Assembly: GCA_046482735.1 (NCBI GenBank) | Contig: JAWOEL010000135.1 | Coordinates: 1 to 19,426 of the forward strand | Length of the DNA: 19,426 bases | Source of the DNA: JAQICB01 sp046482735 | Lineage (GTDB): Bacteria > Bacteroidota > Bacteroidia > Bacteroidales > UBA1715 | Direction: 5' to 3' | In this document: in pieces, positions 7,501 through 14,341 of the stretch | Position numbering within the stretch: the first letter of the stretch is position 1 | Layout: every line of letters begins with the position of its first letter | Program-made: the position numbers and the translations under genes | The notes under the pieces: generated by a model | What the model was told of the DNA's origin: nothing | Seen by the model: the letters and a program-made list of their open reading frames with translations, nothing else | The model's database searches: none

Positions 7501-8669
7501 CCTATGCTTTTGTGGATTCGAGAATGATTTCAGCGGTATTTAGAAATTTAATAATAAACAGTATAAAATTCACACCGCAAAATGGTTCTATTACCTTGCA
7601 AATAATTGAAAATGAAAACAATATTGAAGTACAGATTCATGATACCGGAGTTGGTATGGAACAGGAGGTTGTAGATAAAATTTTATCGGAAAATATTGTG
7701 TTGAGTGGTAATTTTCAATCGGGTTTTGGTTTGCAATTGTGTAAAACCTTTATTGCTCGTAATAAGGGTACACTTACTATAAAAAGTGAACCACAGAAAG
7801 GTTCTTCGTTTTATGTACAATTGCCCAAAGGAAACAAAATGGAAGAGAATATATCTAAAAAAGAAAATATTAATGCACAGGATTTGTATGAATATGATGT
7901 TCCTATTGAAGATACACAACGAACAATGTTGATTATTGATGATAATAGAGAAATTGTTGCATATTTAAAAGAGATATTTTCTGATTCTTTTACGGTATAT
8001 GAAGCTTTTGATGGTATAGAAGGATATGAAAAAGCACTAAAAACCATACCGGAAATTATAATTTCAGATATTCGTATGCCCGGGATGGATGGAAAAGTGT
8101 TGTGTCAGAAAATAAAGACAAATCATTTAACTAAACATATTTCTGTTATATTAGTAAGTGCACAAAAATTACCCCAAGAGCAAATTCAGGGATTTGTTCA
8201 CGGGGCAGATGATTATATCACGAAACCTTTTAATATTGATGTGTTAAAGCAAAAAGTTTTTGCATTACTTAAAAATCGTACTCAATTATTATCTCATTTT
8301 AAAGAGAAAATGGAAACCGAAGATTCGTTTGAATTGCCTGATAGTTTTGAGGATAAAATGCTGAAAGATATTACTAATTGTATATATGATAATCTTGGAA
8401 ATCCTGATTTTAAAATTGATATGTTGGCACATGCTGTTGGCCTCAGTCGTTCGCAGCTCTATCGTAAAGTGGTTTCTGTTGTTGGACAGTCACCAAACGA
8501 ATATATAAAAACCCTTAGGTTGCAGCGTTCGGTAGAAATGTTGAAAACAAAAAAATACAGAATAGCTGAAATAGCATATGAAGTTGGTTTTTCCGATCCG
8601 GGGTATTTTAGTTCTTGTTTTGCAGAACGGTATGGAATGAAACCATCTGAATATGCTAAAAAAATGTAG
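4515..8669 (+). CDS. Hybrid two-component system (HTCS) regulator: propeller sensor, histidine kinase, receiver and AraC-type DNA-binding domain
   Basis: HTCS proteins of Bacteroidota put sensor kinase and response regulator in one chain that spans the inner membrane and switch on polysaccharide-use genes on binding an oligosaccharide. The 1384 residues show: signal peptide or anchor (1-24); a periplasmic sensor of many two-component propeller repeats (about 28-670, recurring D-x-x-x-x-(I/L/V)-W-(I/V)-G-T patterns); a Y_Y_Y domain (about 720-792); a membrane helix (about 804-823); a coiled-coil linker; HisKA with VIAHDFKNPLS and phospho-acceptor H897; an ATPase domain with N1015, DTGVG (1043-1047) and GFGLQL (1070-1075); a receiver (about 1137-1255) with D1142/D1143, phospho-acceptor D1185, S1215 and K1237; and a C-terminal AraC HTH (about 1285-1384). 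All key residues are intact. A 19-base identical direct repeat (4888-4906 and 5137-5155, coding FNPDDE) lies in the propeller. The divergent glycoside hydrolase is the obvious target. Start ATG 4515 directly precedes the signal peptide. Confidence 0.95.
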   Translation: MQKNRVLYIIVLLCGLFLHSFVKGQINYSFKSFSYDDGLVDNYVESIYEDSRGFIWIGTRAGLNRFDGHAFQKIQLPKLTIHPAQNVGGHFISSMVQDSSGLLWIGSLGGLFAYNVYNDTFKAYEFNPDDEHSLSYMLIDNIVVDTQNVVWIGTRNGLNRYNRETDDFTRFMPDSDDSTSVSGNYIESLMVDSENQLWVGTLNNGLNKFNPDDETFTQYTQSKEGKSLFSIRDIFEDSQNNIWLVTGSNGVFLKKKHNSEFVHVFQDETERKPIFFSALSSINEDTFGNIWIGSNMGGVAIFYRDSSNRVEYFSEESSAPHRISGNSVHSLYTDSYKNMWVATHGGGFSLFSPLTSYVSYYCKSPYPNSIPGNIVSSFHEDTDGAIWIGTDGGGLSKFNLQDQSFTNYNIDDGLLSDAVLDIVQVSDDRFFIATWNAGLHIFNKKTETFERKSFLPEDEVGNVQSVYGLHYDSTRNLVWCNTYGHGIQMYDLGNNTFLDSAALSQVYPHWQASMFSSKLLFDSYDNIWFVDGIRMGKANKDSLFFYNSIDSSNVCYDGFFTSDIIETSWNSVFIAKYNGVRTFNPQTGCLEPFFPDNSDLFDVKSLLEDSYGNVWIATGQSLLKYLYADSSIQNMSQHWGMPHLQFNNQAAYRSSSGHLYFGGLNGFVVLHEDSLYSYNLQAPVYFTELSVNNKIQHVRDEESVISKDFSLVDSITLNYDQSFITIQFAVLNYIDNAKSKCKYKLKGFDNQWVHAGEARKATYTNIPPGAYTFCVKTTTSDGRWGDEVYSLEVLILPPWWKTVWFNVLLIVLSLCGIVLFIYVRDKSIREQNRKLAYLVDKKTHEIQEANSVLQEQNNTIQHHYEDLREQQLLISIKNEQLEEALHTKNKLITVIAHDFKNPLSTLLGFVKLLRTKITQANYKELIPNITSVTKSTEAIYSQMVEVLDWSLSKDEAVKYNPEEVNLEEIANTVSSLISESLTQKNIHLYTEYNLQSYAFVDSRMISAVFRNLIINSIKFTPQNGSITLQIIENENNIEVQIHDTGVGMEQEVVDKILSENIVLSGNFQSGFGLQLCKTFIARNKGTLTIKSEPQKGSSFYVQLPKGNKMEENISKKENINAQDLYEYDVPIEDTQRTMLIIDDNREIVAYLKEIFSDSFTVYEAFDGIEGYEKALKTIPEIIISDIRMPGMDGKVLCQKIKTNHLTKHISVILVSAQKLPQEQIQGFVHGADDYITKPFNIDVLKQKVFALLKNRTQLLSHFKEKMETEDSFELPDSFEDKMLKDITNCIYDNLGNPDFKIDMLAHAVGLSRSQLYRKVVSVVGQSPNEYIKTLRLQRSVEMLKTKKYRIAEIAYEVGFSDPGYFSSCFAERYGMKPSEYAKKM

Positions 8670-8761
8670 ACGCATATGGTTGTTTTTGCCAGTATTGACA
8701 TTAACAGGAAAGACTTTTTGAAAATTAGCGTAGATTGTACGGTGAAAAAGAAAATAATCTG

Positions 8762-8769
8762 TATTTTTG
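8762..8769 (+). promoter_or_regulatory. Candidate -7 promoter box for the kinase/regulator/phosphoglucomutase operon
   Basis: TATTTTTG fits the Bacteroidota -7 consensus TAnnTTTG exactly and lies 16 bases before the kinase start codon. A TTG at 8735-8737 could serve as the -33 element with a slightly long spacer of 24 bases. The transcript leader would be very short. Confidence 0.4.
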
Positions 8770-8785
8770 AACAGATAAAACAAGT

Positions 8786-9844
8786 ATGCGTTCAACCTTA
8801 TCTCATAAATATATAGCGTTATTTATAGCAAGTCTTTCGGCTGTGTTGTCTTGCAGTATGGCAGTTATAGGGTTATATCTTATAAAGCAATTTGAATTTT
8901 TTTATGTTGTATTTGTTGCACTGTTAATTTTTGTCATTGTATATATAATAGCGTTTTATATTATGAGAAATTATATTATACAAAAGGTTAAGCCTCTTTA
9001 TAAAATAATTCATAGCTCTCAACAAAATCCTTTAAAAAAAGCTCAGCTTGTTGCCGAAGATGATTTTAATATTTTGGCAACTACCGAAAAAGATGTGATG
9101 GAGTGGGTAAAGCAAAATGCATTTCGTATAGAAGAATTAAAGCGTTTGGAACAATACAGAAAAGATTATATTGGCAATGTGTCTCATGAATTAAAAACGC
9201 CAATTTTTAGTGTGCAAGGGTATATTTCTACTTTATTAGATGGAGGTATTGATGATCCGGTGATAAATACAAAGTATCTGGAACGTGCCGATACAGCAAT
9301 TCAACGAATGGCTCTTATTGTACGCGATTTAGATGCAATTTCTCGTTTAGAGTCGGGGGAATTAGTGCCCGAAAAAACAGATTTTGATATCGTTACACTT
9401 GTTAAAGAAATATATGATTCTCATGAATTGTTGGCACAATCGCGAAATGTTGATTTGATTTTAGATGCTTTGCATGATAAACCGGTAAGTGTATATGCTG
9501 ATAGAAAATATATACATATGGTGTTGGCAAATTTAATTGTGAACGCTATAAAATATAGTAAAACAGAAGGTGGTAAAGTAAGTGTGCGATTTTATGATAT
9601 GGATGTTTTATTGTTGGTAGAAGTTGCAGATTCTGGTATAGGTATTCCCGAAGAAGATTTAAGTAGAATATTTGAACGTTTTTACCGGGTAGACAAAAGT
9701 CGTTCGCGAGAACAAGGTGGTACCGGTTTGGGATTGTCTATTGTGAAACACATAATAGAAGCACACGAACAAACTATACATGTTAAAAGCACGGTACATA
9801 GTGGGTCTTCATTTACTTTTACCGTGCAAAAATCAAAAAAATAA
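8786..9844 (+). CDS. Sensor histidine kinase with two membrane helices and almost no external domain
   Basis: The 352-residue protein has two adjacent membrane helices (about 9-33 and 38-60) joined by only a few residues, so it has no room for an extracellular sensor domain. A cytoplasmic linker leads to HisKA (about 122-190) with NVSHELKTPI and phospho-acceptor H134, then an ATPase domain with N253, DSGIGIP (282-288), FERFYRVD (296-303) and GGTGLGLSIV (311-320). All catalytic boxes are complete. The layout matches the common Bacteroidota OmpR-system kinases usually annotated PhoR-like; a phosphate role is not shown by anything here. The partner response regulator begins 4 bases after its stop codon, so the two are surely co-transcribed. 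The signal may be sensed in the membrane, through a partner protein, or in the linker. Confidence 0.92.
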   Translation: MRSTLSHKYIALFIASLSAVLSCSMAVIGLYLIKQFEFFYVVFVALLIFVIVYIIAFYIMRNYIIQKVKPLYKIIHSSQQNPLKKAQLVAEDDFNILATTEKDVMEWVKQNAFRIEELKRLEQYRKDYIGNVSHELKTPIFSVQGYISTLLDGGIDDPVINTKYLERADTAIQRMALIVRDLDAISRLESGELVPEKTDFDIVTLVKEIYDSHELLAQSRNVDLILDALHDKPVSVYADRKYIHMVLANLIVNAIKYSKTEGGKVSVRFYDMDVLLLVEVADSGIGIPEEDLSRIFERFYRVDKSRSREQGGTGLGLSIVKHIIEAHEQTIHVKSTVHSGSSFTFTVQKSKK

Positions 9845-9848
9845 AATT

Positions 9849-10544
9849 ATGACACAGGGTTCACATAAAATACTTATAGTTGATGATGATGATGATATAA
9901 TTGAAATCTTACAATATAATCTTTCAAAAGCAGGACACACGGTTTTTGTTGCACATGATGGTCGTGAGGCTATAAAAAAAGCTCAGAAATTACAACCCGA
10001 TTTGGTGTTGCTTGATGTAATGATGCCTCATATGGATGGAATTCAGGCATGTGAAGAGATGCGGAATATTGATGTGTTACAAAAAACTATTATAGTGTTT
10101 TTAACAGCACGTGGCGAAGATTTTTCTGAAATTGCCGGTTTTCAGGCGGGAGCAGATGATTATATTACAAAACCTATTCGTCCAAAAGTATTAGTTACTC
10201 GTATAAATTCATTGCTCAAACGGTTTTATTCTCAAAATGTTTCTCATGAAGAGGAGTGTCTCAAGTTTGATGATTTGCGTATAAATCTTGAAAAATATCA
10301 GGTTTTTTATAAAAATATCGAATTGTATGTTCCCAACAAAGAATTTAAATTATTGGTTTTGTTAGCTTCAAAACCTGATAAAGTTTTTTCTCGTGAAGAG
10401 ATATATAATGCTGTGTGGGGTACTGATGTTATTGTCGGTGATAGAACTATTGATGTGCATATACGTAAATTACGTGAAAAATTTGATAATTCATTTATTC
10501 ATACTATTAAAGGAATAGGATATACTTTTATAAAGCGTAACTAA
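9849..10544 (+). CDS. OmpR/PhoB-family response regulator
   Basis: The 231-residue protein has a receiver domain (about 6-122) with the acidic cluster VDDDDDI, phospho-acceptor D56 in LLDVMMP, T86 and K108 in DDYITKP, and a C-terminal winged helix (about 135-230) with EFKLLVLLASKP, the recognition-helix stretch DRTIDVHIRKLREKF and the wing KGIGYTF. These are standard for OmpR/PhoB-type transcription factors and nothing is missing. I chose ATG 9849 because MTQGSHKILIVDDD starts the receiver at the usual distance; the frame is open further back but there it lies inside the kinase gene. It follows the kinase by 4 bases and precedes the beta-phosphoglucomutase gene by 11. Target genes are not evident; the pair is not a divergent neighbour of any transporter here. 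Confidence 0.94.
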   Translation: MTQGSHKILIVDDDDDIIEILQYNLSKAGHTVFVAHDGREAIKKAQKLQPDLVLLDVMMPHMDGIQACEEMRNIDVLQKTIIVFLTARGEDFSEIAGFQAGADDYITKPIRPKVLVTRINSLLKRFYSQNVSHEEECLKFDDLRINLEKYQVFYKNIELYVPNKEFKLLVLLASKPDKVFSREEIYNAVWGTDVIVGDRTIDVHIRKLREKFDNSFIHTIKGIGYTFIKRN

Positions 10545-10555
10545 AATAATATTCA

Positions 10556-11206
10556 ATGAAGAAAATTAATGCGTGTATTTTTGATATGGATGGTGTGCTG
10601 GTAAGTACCGAAAAATATCATTTTTTAGCATGGAGGCGTTTAGCTGAAACTCTCGGTTTTACGATAGATGAAGAATTTAACGAACAGTTAAAAGGCGTAA
10701 GTAGAGCTGTGTGCATACGCTTGTTGCTTGAGTATGCTGGTATACACAAATCAGAGGCCGAAAAAAACGAATTGGCTCAACAAAAAAATGAATGGTATTT
10801 AGAATATATTTCTTCTATCGGACCACAAGATTTATTGCCCGGTGTTTTGGATTTTATGAATGAATTACAAAAACATTCAATAAAAATGGCAGTTGGATCT
10901 GCAAGTAAAAATGCAGCTTTATTATTAAAAAAATTAGAAATAGTTCATTATTTTACTGCAATAGTAGATGGAACACAAATTGAACATCCTAAACCCGATC
11001 CGGAGGTTTTTTTGAAAGGTGCGGAGAAAATGAAGGTGTCACCTTCTGATTGTGTTGTATTTGAAGATGCTCAAAGTGGTGTGCAGGCTGCAAAATCTGC
11101 AGGAATGTATTGTGTGGGGATTGGCGATAAAAAAATATTGTCGCAAGCTGATATCTGTGTGTCGGGGGTACATGCTATTAGCTATAATGATATAGCATAT
11201 GTGTAG
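10556..11206 (+). CDS. pgmB: Beta-phosphoglucomutase
   Basis: This HAD-superfamily enzyme converts beta-glucose 1-phosphate, released by maltose- or trehalose-type phosphorylases, to glucose 6-phosphate in the cytoplasm. The 216-residue length is normal. FDMDG gives nucleophile D10 and acid/base D12; H22, K46 and R50 in LKGVSR match the residues that gate and bind phosphate and sugar in the well-studied Lactococcus enzyme; GSASKN (114-119) supplies S115; KPDPE gives K146; VVFEDAQSG gives metal ligands E170 and D171. The cap motif NEQLKGVSR separates true beta-phosphoglucomutases from other HAD phosphatases. Start ATG 10556 lies 11 bases after the response-regulator stop, so the gene is probably in that operon. 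No disaccharide phosphorylase is encoded in the window, so the source of its substrate is unknown. Confidence 0.9.
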   Translation: MKKINACIFDMDGVLVSTEKYHFLAWRRLAETLGFTIDEEFNEQLKGVSRAVCIRLLLEYAGIHKSEAEKNELAQQKNEWYLEYISSIGPQDLLPGVLDFMNELQKHSIKMAVGSASKNAALLLKKLEIVHYFTAIVDGTQIEHPKPDPEVFLKGAEKMKVSPSDCVVFEDAQSGVQAAKSAGMYCVGIGDKKILSQADICVSGVHAISYNDIAYV

Positions 11207-11305
11207 TTTTACACTAATAGATTGAACATAGTATATATACAGAGATAACTATAAAATATTTTCATACATTTGTATAAGACATAAAAAAAATAAAGAGAAA
11301 CGTAT
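11207..11305 (+). promoter_or_regulatory. Promoter region of the DUF2520 operon
   Basis: TACATTTG at 11265-11272 is an exact match to the Bacteroidota -7 consensus TAnnTTTG and lies 33 bases before the start codon at 11306. No convincing TTG element is seen at the right distance upstream. The gap between the stop of the phosphoglucomutase gene and the next gene also suggests a new transcription unit. Confidence 0.45.
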
Positions 11306-12091
11306 ATGGATTTTGATTCAATGAAAGCGGTAATTATAGGTGCCGGAAATGTTGGCACACATATGGCTAAAGCTTTGAATAAAAGGGGGGTGCATATAAC
11401 CCAAATAGTGAGTAAATCTATGAAATCTGCGGTAGAGCTAGCTTCGCAAATGGAATCTTCTTTTACTACTGATATTGCTGATATAAGTAAAACGGCTGAT
11501 ATTTATTTTGTATGTGTTTCAGATTCTGCTGTGCAACAAGTGGTGCGACAGTTAAATGTGGGGGATAAACTAGTAATACATACATGTGGCAGTGTGGGGA
11601 TTGATGTGTTTTATGATAATGTCGAAAATTATGGGGTGGTATATCCTATGCAAACATTTTCGAAATTTAAAAAAGTAAATTATAGTGAAATACCTTTTTT
11701 TATTGAAGCAAACAATAGTGAAAATGAATTAATATTATATAATTTTCTTAAAAAAGTTAGTTCTCATGTGAGTGTTGTAAATTCGCAACAACGTGCAATG
11801 ATACATTTGTGTGCCGTGTTTGCTAGTAATTTTACAAATCATATGTGTACGATTTCTGAAATGTTGCTTAAAGATCAAAAAATAAAATTTGAGGTATTTA
11901 AACCACTTTTACGCGAAACTTTCGATAAAATTATAAAATATTCACCTTCGGTGTCGCAAACCGGACCCGCTGTGCGTAATGATAATCAGATTATTGAAAA
12001 ACATGTTGAGTCTCTAGAAAATTATCCTGATATTCAAAAAATATATAAAGAAATAAGCAATAGTATTATACACATGCATAAAAAAAATTAA
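11306..12091 (+). CDS. Rossmann-fold DUF2520 protein (F420/NADP oxidoreductase-like), function unknown
   Basis: The 261-residue protein has an N-terminal nucleotide-binding fold with GAGNVGTH (12-19) typical of NAD(P)-dependent dehydrogenases, then the DUF2520 landmarks HTCGS, GVVYPMQTFSK, HLCAVFASNFTNHM and SQTGPAVRND. The family resembles ketopantoate reductase and F420-dependent NADP reductase in outline, but its substrate is not established. In Bacteroidota it commonly sits directly before a KdsC-like phosphatase and a UbiA prenyltransferase, exactly as here (6 bases to the next gene). ATG 11306 gives a 5-residue extension; ATG 11321 (MKAVIIGAGN) is an equally good or better start, since most Rossmann proteins begin just before the first strand. 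Confidence 0.85.
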   Translation: MDFDSMKAVIIGAGNVGTHMAKALNKRGVHITQIVSKSMKSAVELASQMESSFTTDIADISKTADIYFVCVSDSAVQQVVRQLNVGDKLVIHTCGSVGIDVFYDNVENYGVVYPMQTFSKFKKVNYSEIPFFIEANNSENELILYNFLKKVSSHVSVVNSQQRAMIHLCAVFASNFTNHMCTISEMLLKDQKIKFEVFKPLLRETFDKIIKYSPSVSQTGPAVRNDNQIIEKHVESLENYPDIQKIYKEISNSIIHMHKKN

Positions 12092-12097
12092 ACAGCT

Positions 12098-12619
12098 ATG
12101 GGCTTTTTTAAAGATGAATTGTATTATATAAAAGCAATTGTGTTTGATGTTGATGGAGTTTTTACGGATGGTAAAATTTATGTCTCTGGTAATGGATATC
12201 AAACACGCTCTATGAATGTGAAAGATGGGTATTCTGTTCATTATGCACAAAAAAAGGGGTATAATATTGGTATTATTACCGGAGGTAAATGTCCTTCTAT
12301 AAAGCAGAGATTCAATGATTTGGGTATTACTGATGTGTATATAGCATCAGCAAATAAAATGAAAGATTTTGAAGATTTTATGCATAATCATAATCTACGT
12401 CCGCAGGATGTGTTGTATATGGGAGACGATATTCCCGATTATGAAGTTATGAACAGAGTACGTCTTGCAGCATGCCCGGCTGATGCTGCTCATGAAATAG
12501 CACAGATTTGCCATTATGTGTCTCCTTTTAGAGGTGGTGATGGGTGTGTGAGAGATGTTGTAGAACAATTGTTGAAAGTTCATGGAGACTGGATGCACAA
12601 AGAAGCATTTGTATGGTAA
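12098..12619 (+). CDS. kdsC: KdsC-like HAD phosphatase (3-deoxy-manno-octulosonate-8-phosphatase family)
   Basis: KdsC removes phosphate from KDO 8-phosphate in lipopolysaccharide core synthesis. The 173-residue chain is a capless class C0 HAD enzyme: FDVDGVFTDG gives nucleophile D17 and D19, IITGG gives T61, NKMKDF gives K87 and MGDDIPDY gives metal-binding D110 and D111. Small size and the VFTDG sequence are typical of the family. Members next to DUF2520 genes in Bacteroidota are usually annotated as HAD hydrolase or KdsC-like; no other KDO gene is in this window, so the true substrate could be a related phospho-sugar acid. It sits 6 bases after the DUF2520 gene and 17 before the UbiA gene, in the same operon. 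Confidence 0.85.
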   Translation: MGFFKDELYYIKAIVFDVDGVFTDGKIYVSGNGYQTRSMNVKDGYSVHYAQKKGYNIGIITGGKCPSIKQRFNDLGITDVYIASANKMKDFEDFMHNHNLRPQDVLYMGDDIPDYEVMNRVRLAACPADAAHEIAQICHYVSPFRGGDGCVRDVVEQLLKVHGDWMHKEAFVW

Positions 12620-12636
12620 TTTAATATAGAAAAACT

Positions 12637-13596
12637 ATGATTCAATTTTTTAAACTTATTCGATATAAAAATTTGTTGATGATAATTGCTACGCAGTTTT
12701 TAATGCGATATGCTTTGTTTCAACCACTTTTGGAAACAAAGTATAGCTCATTGGCTGTATCGCTGGATTTGCAGTTGCCTTTTATACAGTTTGTTTTTTT
12801 AGTGTTGGCTACTGTTTTTATATGTGCTGCGGGATATATAATTAATGATTATTTTGATGTTAATGCGGATATGATTAATAAACCAGATAAGGTGGTTATT
12901 GGCAAACATATTTCCCGAAGAACAGCAATGTCTTTGCATTGGGTGCTTAATATTGTTGGTATTTTGTTGGGGGGAATTGTTTCGTACCATATTGGATATA
13001 TAAATTTTACCTCAATTTTTGTCTTGATTATAACTTTATTATGGCTTTATTCAACAACGTTTAGTAAACAACCTTTTGTAGGGAATATTCTTGTTGCTTT
13101 ACTTGTGGCTATGGTTCCTCTTATTGTTGCAATTTATGAATTAATACCGTTAAATGAAATGTATTACCAGGTGCTCAAGCATTCATTTTTGAGTTTCGAA
13201 CGGTTATTATTCTGGAGTTTGGGATATGCAATTTTTGCTTTTTTATTGTCATTAATTCGGGAAATGGTAAAAGATGTAGAAGATTTACAAGGAGATAAAG
13301 CATATGGCAGAAATACTGTTCCTATAAGTTTGGGGATTCCTATTGCCAAAATAATTATTTCTCTTGTATATCTTGTTACGATAGGTGCATTGTTTTTTGT
13401 GTTTGCAATGCATTTAAGGAGTGTATTATCGGGGCTGTATATTTTTGTGGGGATAGTTTTTCCTCTGATGCTCTCTGCTGTTTTATTTGTGAAAGCACAA
13501 TCTGCACAAGAATATAAACGAGTAAGTTCTTTTTTAAAATATATTATGATAATTGGAATGGCATATATTCCGTTTTATAATTTTGTGGTTTTATGA
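12637..13596 (+). CDS. UbiA-family prenyltransferase (geranylgeranylglycerol-phosphate geranylgeranyltransferase-like)
   Basis: UbiA enzymes are membrane proteins that move a polyprenyl group from its diphosphate to an acceptor. The 319-residue protein is very hydrophobic with about eight to nine membrane segments and has both metal/diphosphate motifs: NDYFDVNADMINKPDK (N70, D74, D78) and REMVKDVEDLQGD (D213, D216, D220). The second motif followed by KAYGRNTVPI is typical of the subgroup annotated in Bacteroidota as geranylgeranylglycerol-phosphate geranylgeranyltransferase, by likeness to the archaeal ether-lipid enzyme. Whether it makes ether lipids or acts on another acceptor is not settled by sequence. 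It is co-directional with the KdsC-like gene 17 bases upstream, and is followed by a 154-base gap. Confidence 0.88.
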   Translation: MIQFFKLIRYKNLLMIIATQFLMRYALFQPLLETKYSSLAVSLDLQLPFIQFVFLVLATVFICAAGYIINDYFDVNADMINKPDKVVIGKHISRRTAMSLHWVLNIVGILLGGIVSYHIGYINFTSIFVLIITLLWLYSTTFSKQPFVGNILVALLVAMVPLIVAIYELIPLNEMYYQVLKHSFLSFERLLFWSLGYAIFAFLLSLIREMVKDVEDLQGDKAYGRNTVPISLGIPIAKIIISLVYLVTIGALFFVFAMHLRSVLSGLYIFVGIVFPLMLSAVLFVKAQSAQEYKRVSSFLKYIMIIGMAYIPFYNFVVL

Positions 13597-13750
13597 ATCA
13601 AAACATGATTAGCAAAACGTATATATTGTAATTATCATTGTGGATTTGCATTATGCTGTTATATAATTGTTTTGTGAATCTGAATGAGATGTAATCTCGG
13701 AAAAATAATCGGATAAAATGCGATAATTAATAGGTATTTAATATAAATAT

Positions 13751-14341
13751 ATGAAAAATCCATTAGTACATAAATTATCTCCTTACAGCGTTATTCTCGG
13801 ATCTCAATCACCACGCAGAAAATTATTGTTACGTGATTTGGGGGTAGATTTTGAGGTATATGCTTATGATGTTGATGAGTCTTTTTCGCAGGAAATGCAT
13901 GCAAATGATGTTCCGCAATTTTTAGCAGAAAAAAAATTTCAAACATATATTCAGGATATTGCTGATAATGCGTTTTTAATTACAGCTGATACGGTTGTGA
14001 TTTTGGATGATGAAATATTAAATAAACCACCAGATATTGAATCAGCGTGGTATATGCTTAAAAAATTATCCGGAAAAACACATAAAGTCCTTTCCGGTGT
14101 ATGTATTGGAACACATGAGAAGCACAATTCATTTGTGACATATAGTAATGTATGTATGGCTGATTTGTCTGATGCGGAAATACAATATTATATAGAAAAT
14201 TTTAAACCTTTTGATAAAGCAGGTGCATATGGTGTGCAAGAGTGGATAGGATATGTTGGCGTGGAATCGATTTTCGGGTCGTATTATAATATTATGGGAT
14301 TGCCCGTGCAAGCTTTGTATAGACAAATAATGAGTTTTTAA
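13751..14341 (+). CDS. maf: Maf-family nucleoside triphosphate pyrophosphatase
   Basis: Maf proteins hydrolyse non-canonical or pyrimidine nucleoside triphosphates to monophosphates in the cytoplasm and have been linked to septum control. The 196-residue protein has the family signatures in order: GSQSPRRKLLL (17-27, substrate-binding S18/S20 and R22/R23), ITADTVV with D80, LSGKTHKVLSGV (106-117) and FDKAGAYGVQEW (154-165). GAYGVQ is the dTTP/UTP pyrophosphatase (YhdE-like) form. Length is normal. Start ATG 13751 follows a 154-base gap with no clear promoter box. Its stop codon overlaps the next start by one base (TAATG), so translation of the peptidase downstream is probably coupled. Confidence 0.93.
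   Translation: MKNPLVHKLSPYSVILGSQSPRRKLLLRDLGVDFEVYAYDVDESFSQEMHANDVPQFLAEKKFQTYIQDIADNAFLITADTVVILDDEILNKPPDIESAWYMLKKLSGKTHKVLSGVCIGTHEKHNSFVTYSNVCMADLSDAEIQYYIENFKPFDKAGAYGVQEWIGYVGVESIFGSYYNIMGLPVQALYRQIMSF

Noticed and set aside
9780..9848. Earlier start for the response regulator inside the kinase gene
   Set aside because: It would add 23 residues unlike any receiver N-terminus and read through the kinase end; ATG 9849 gives the standard start.
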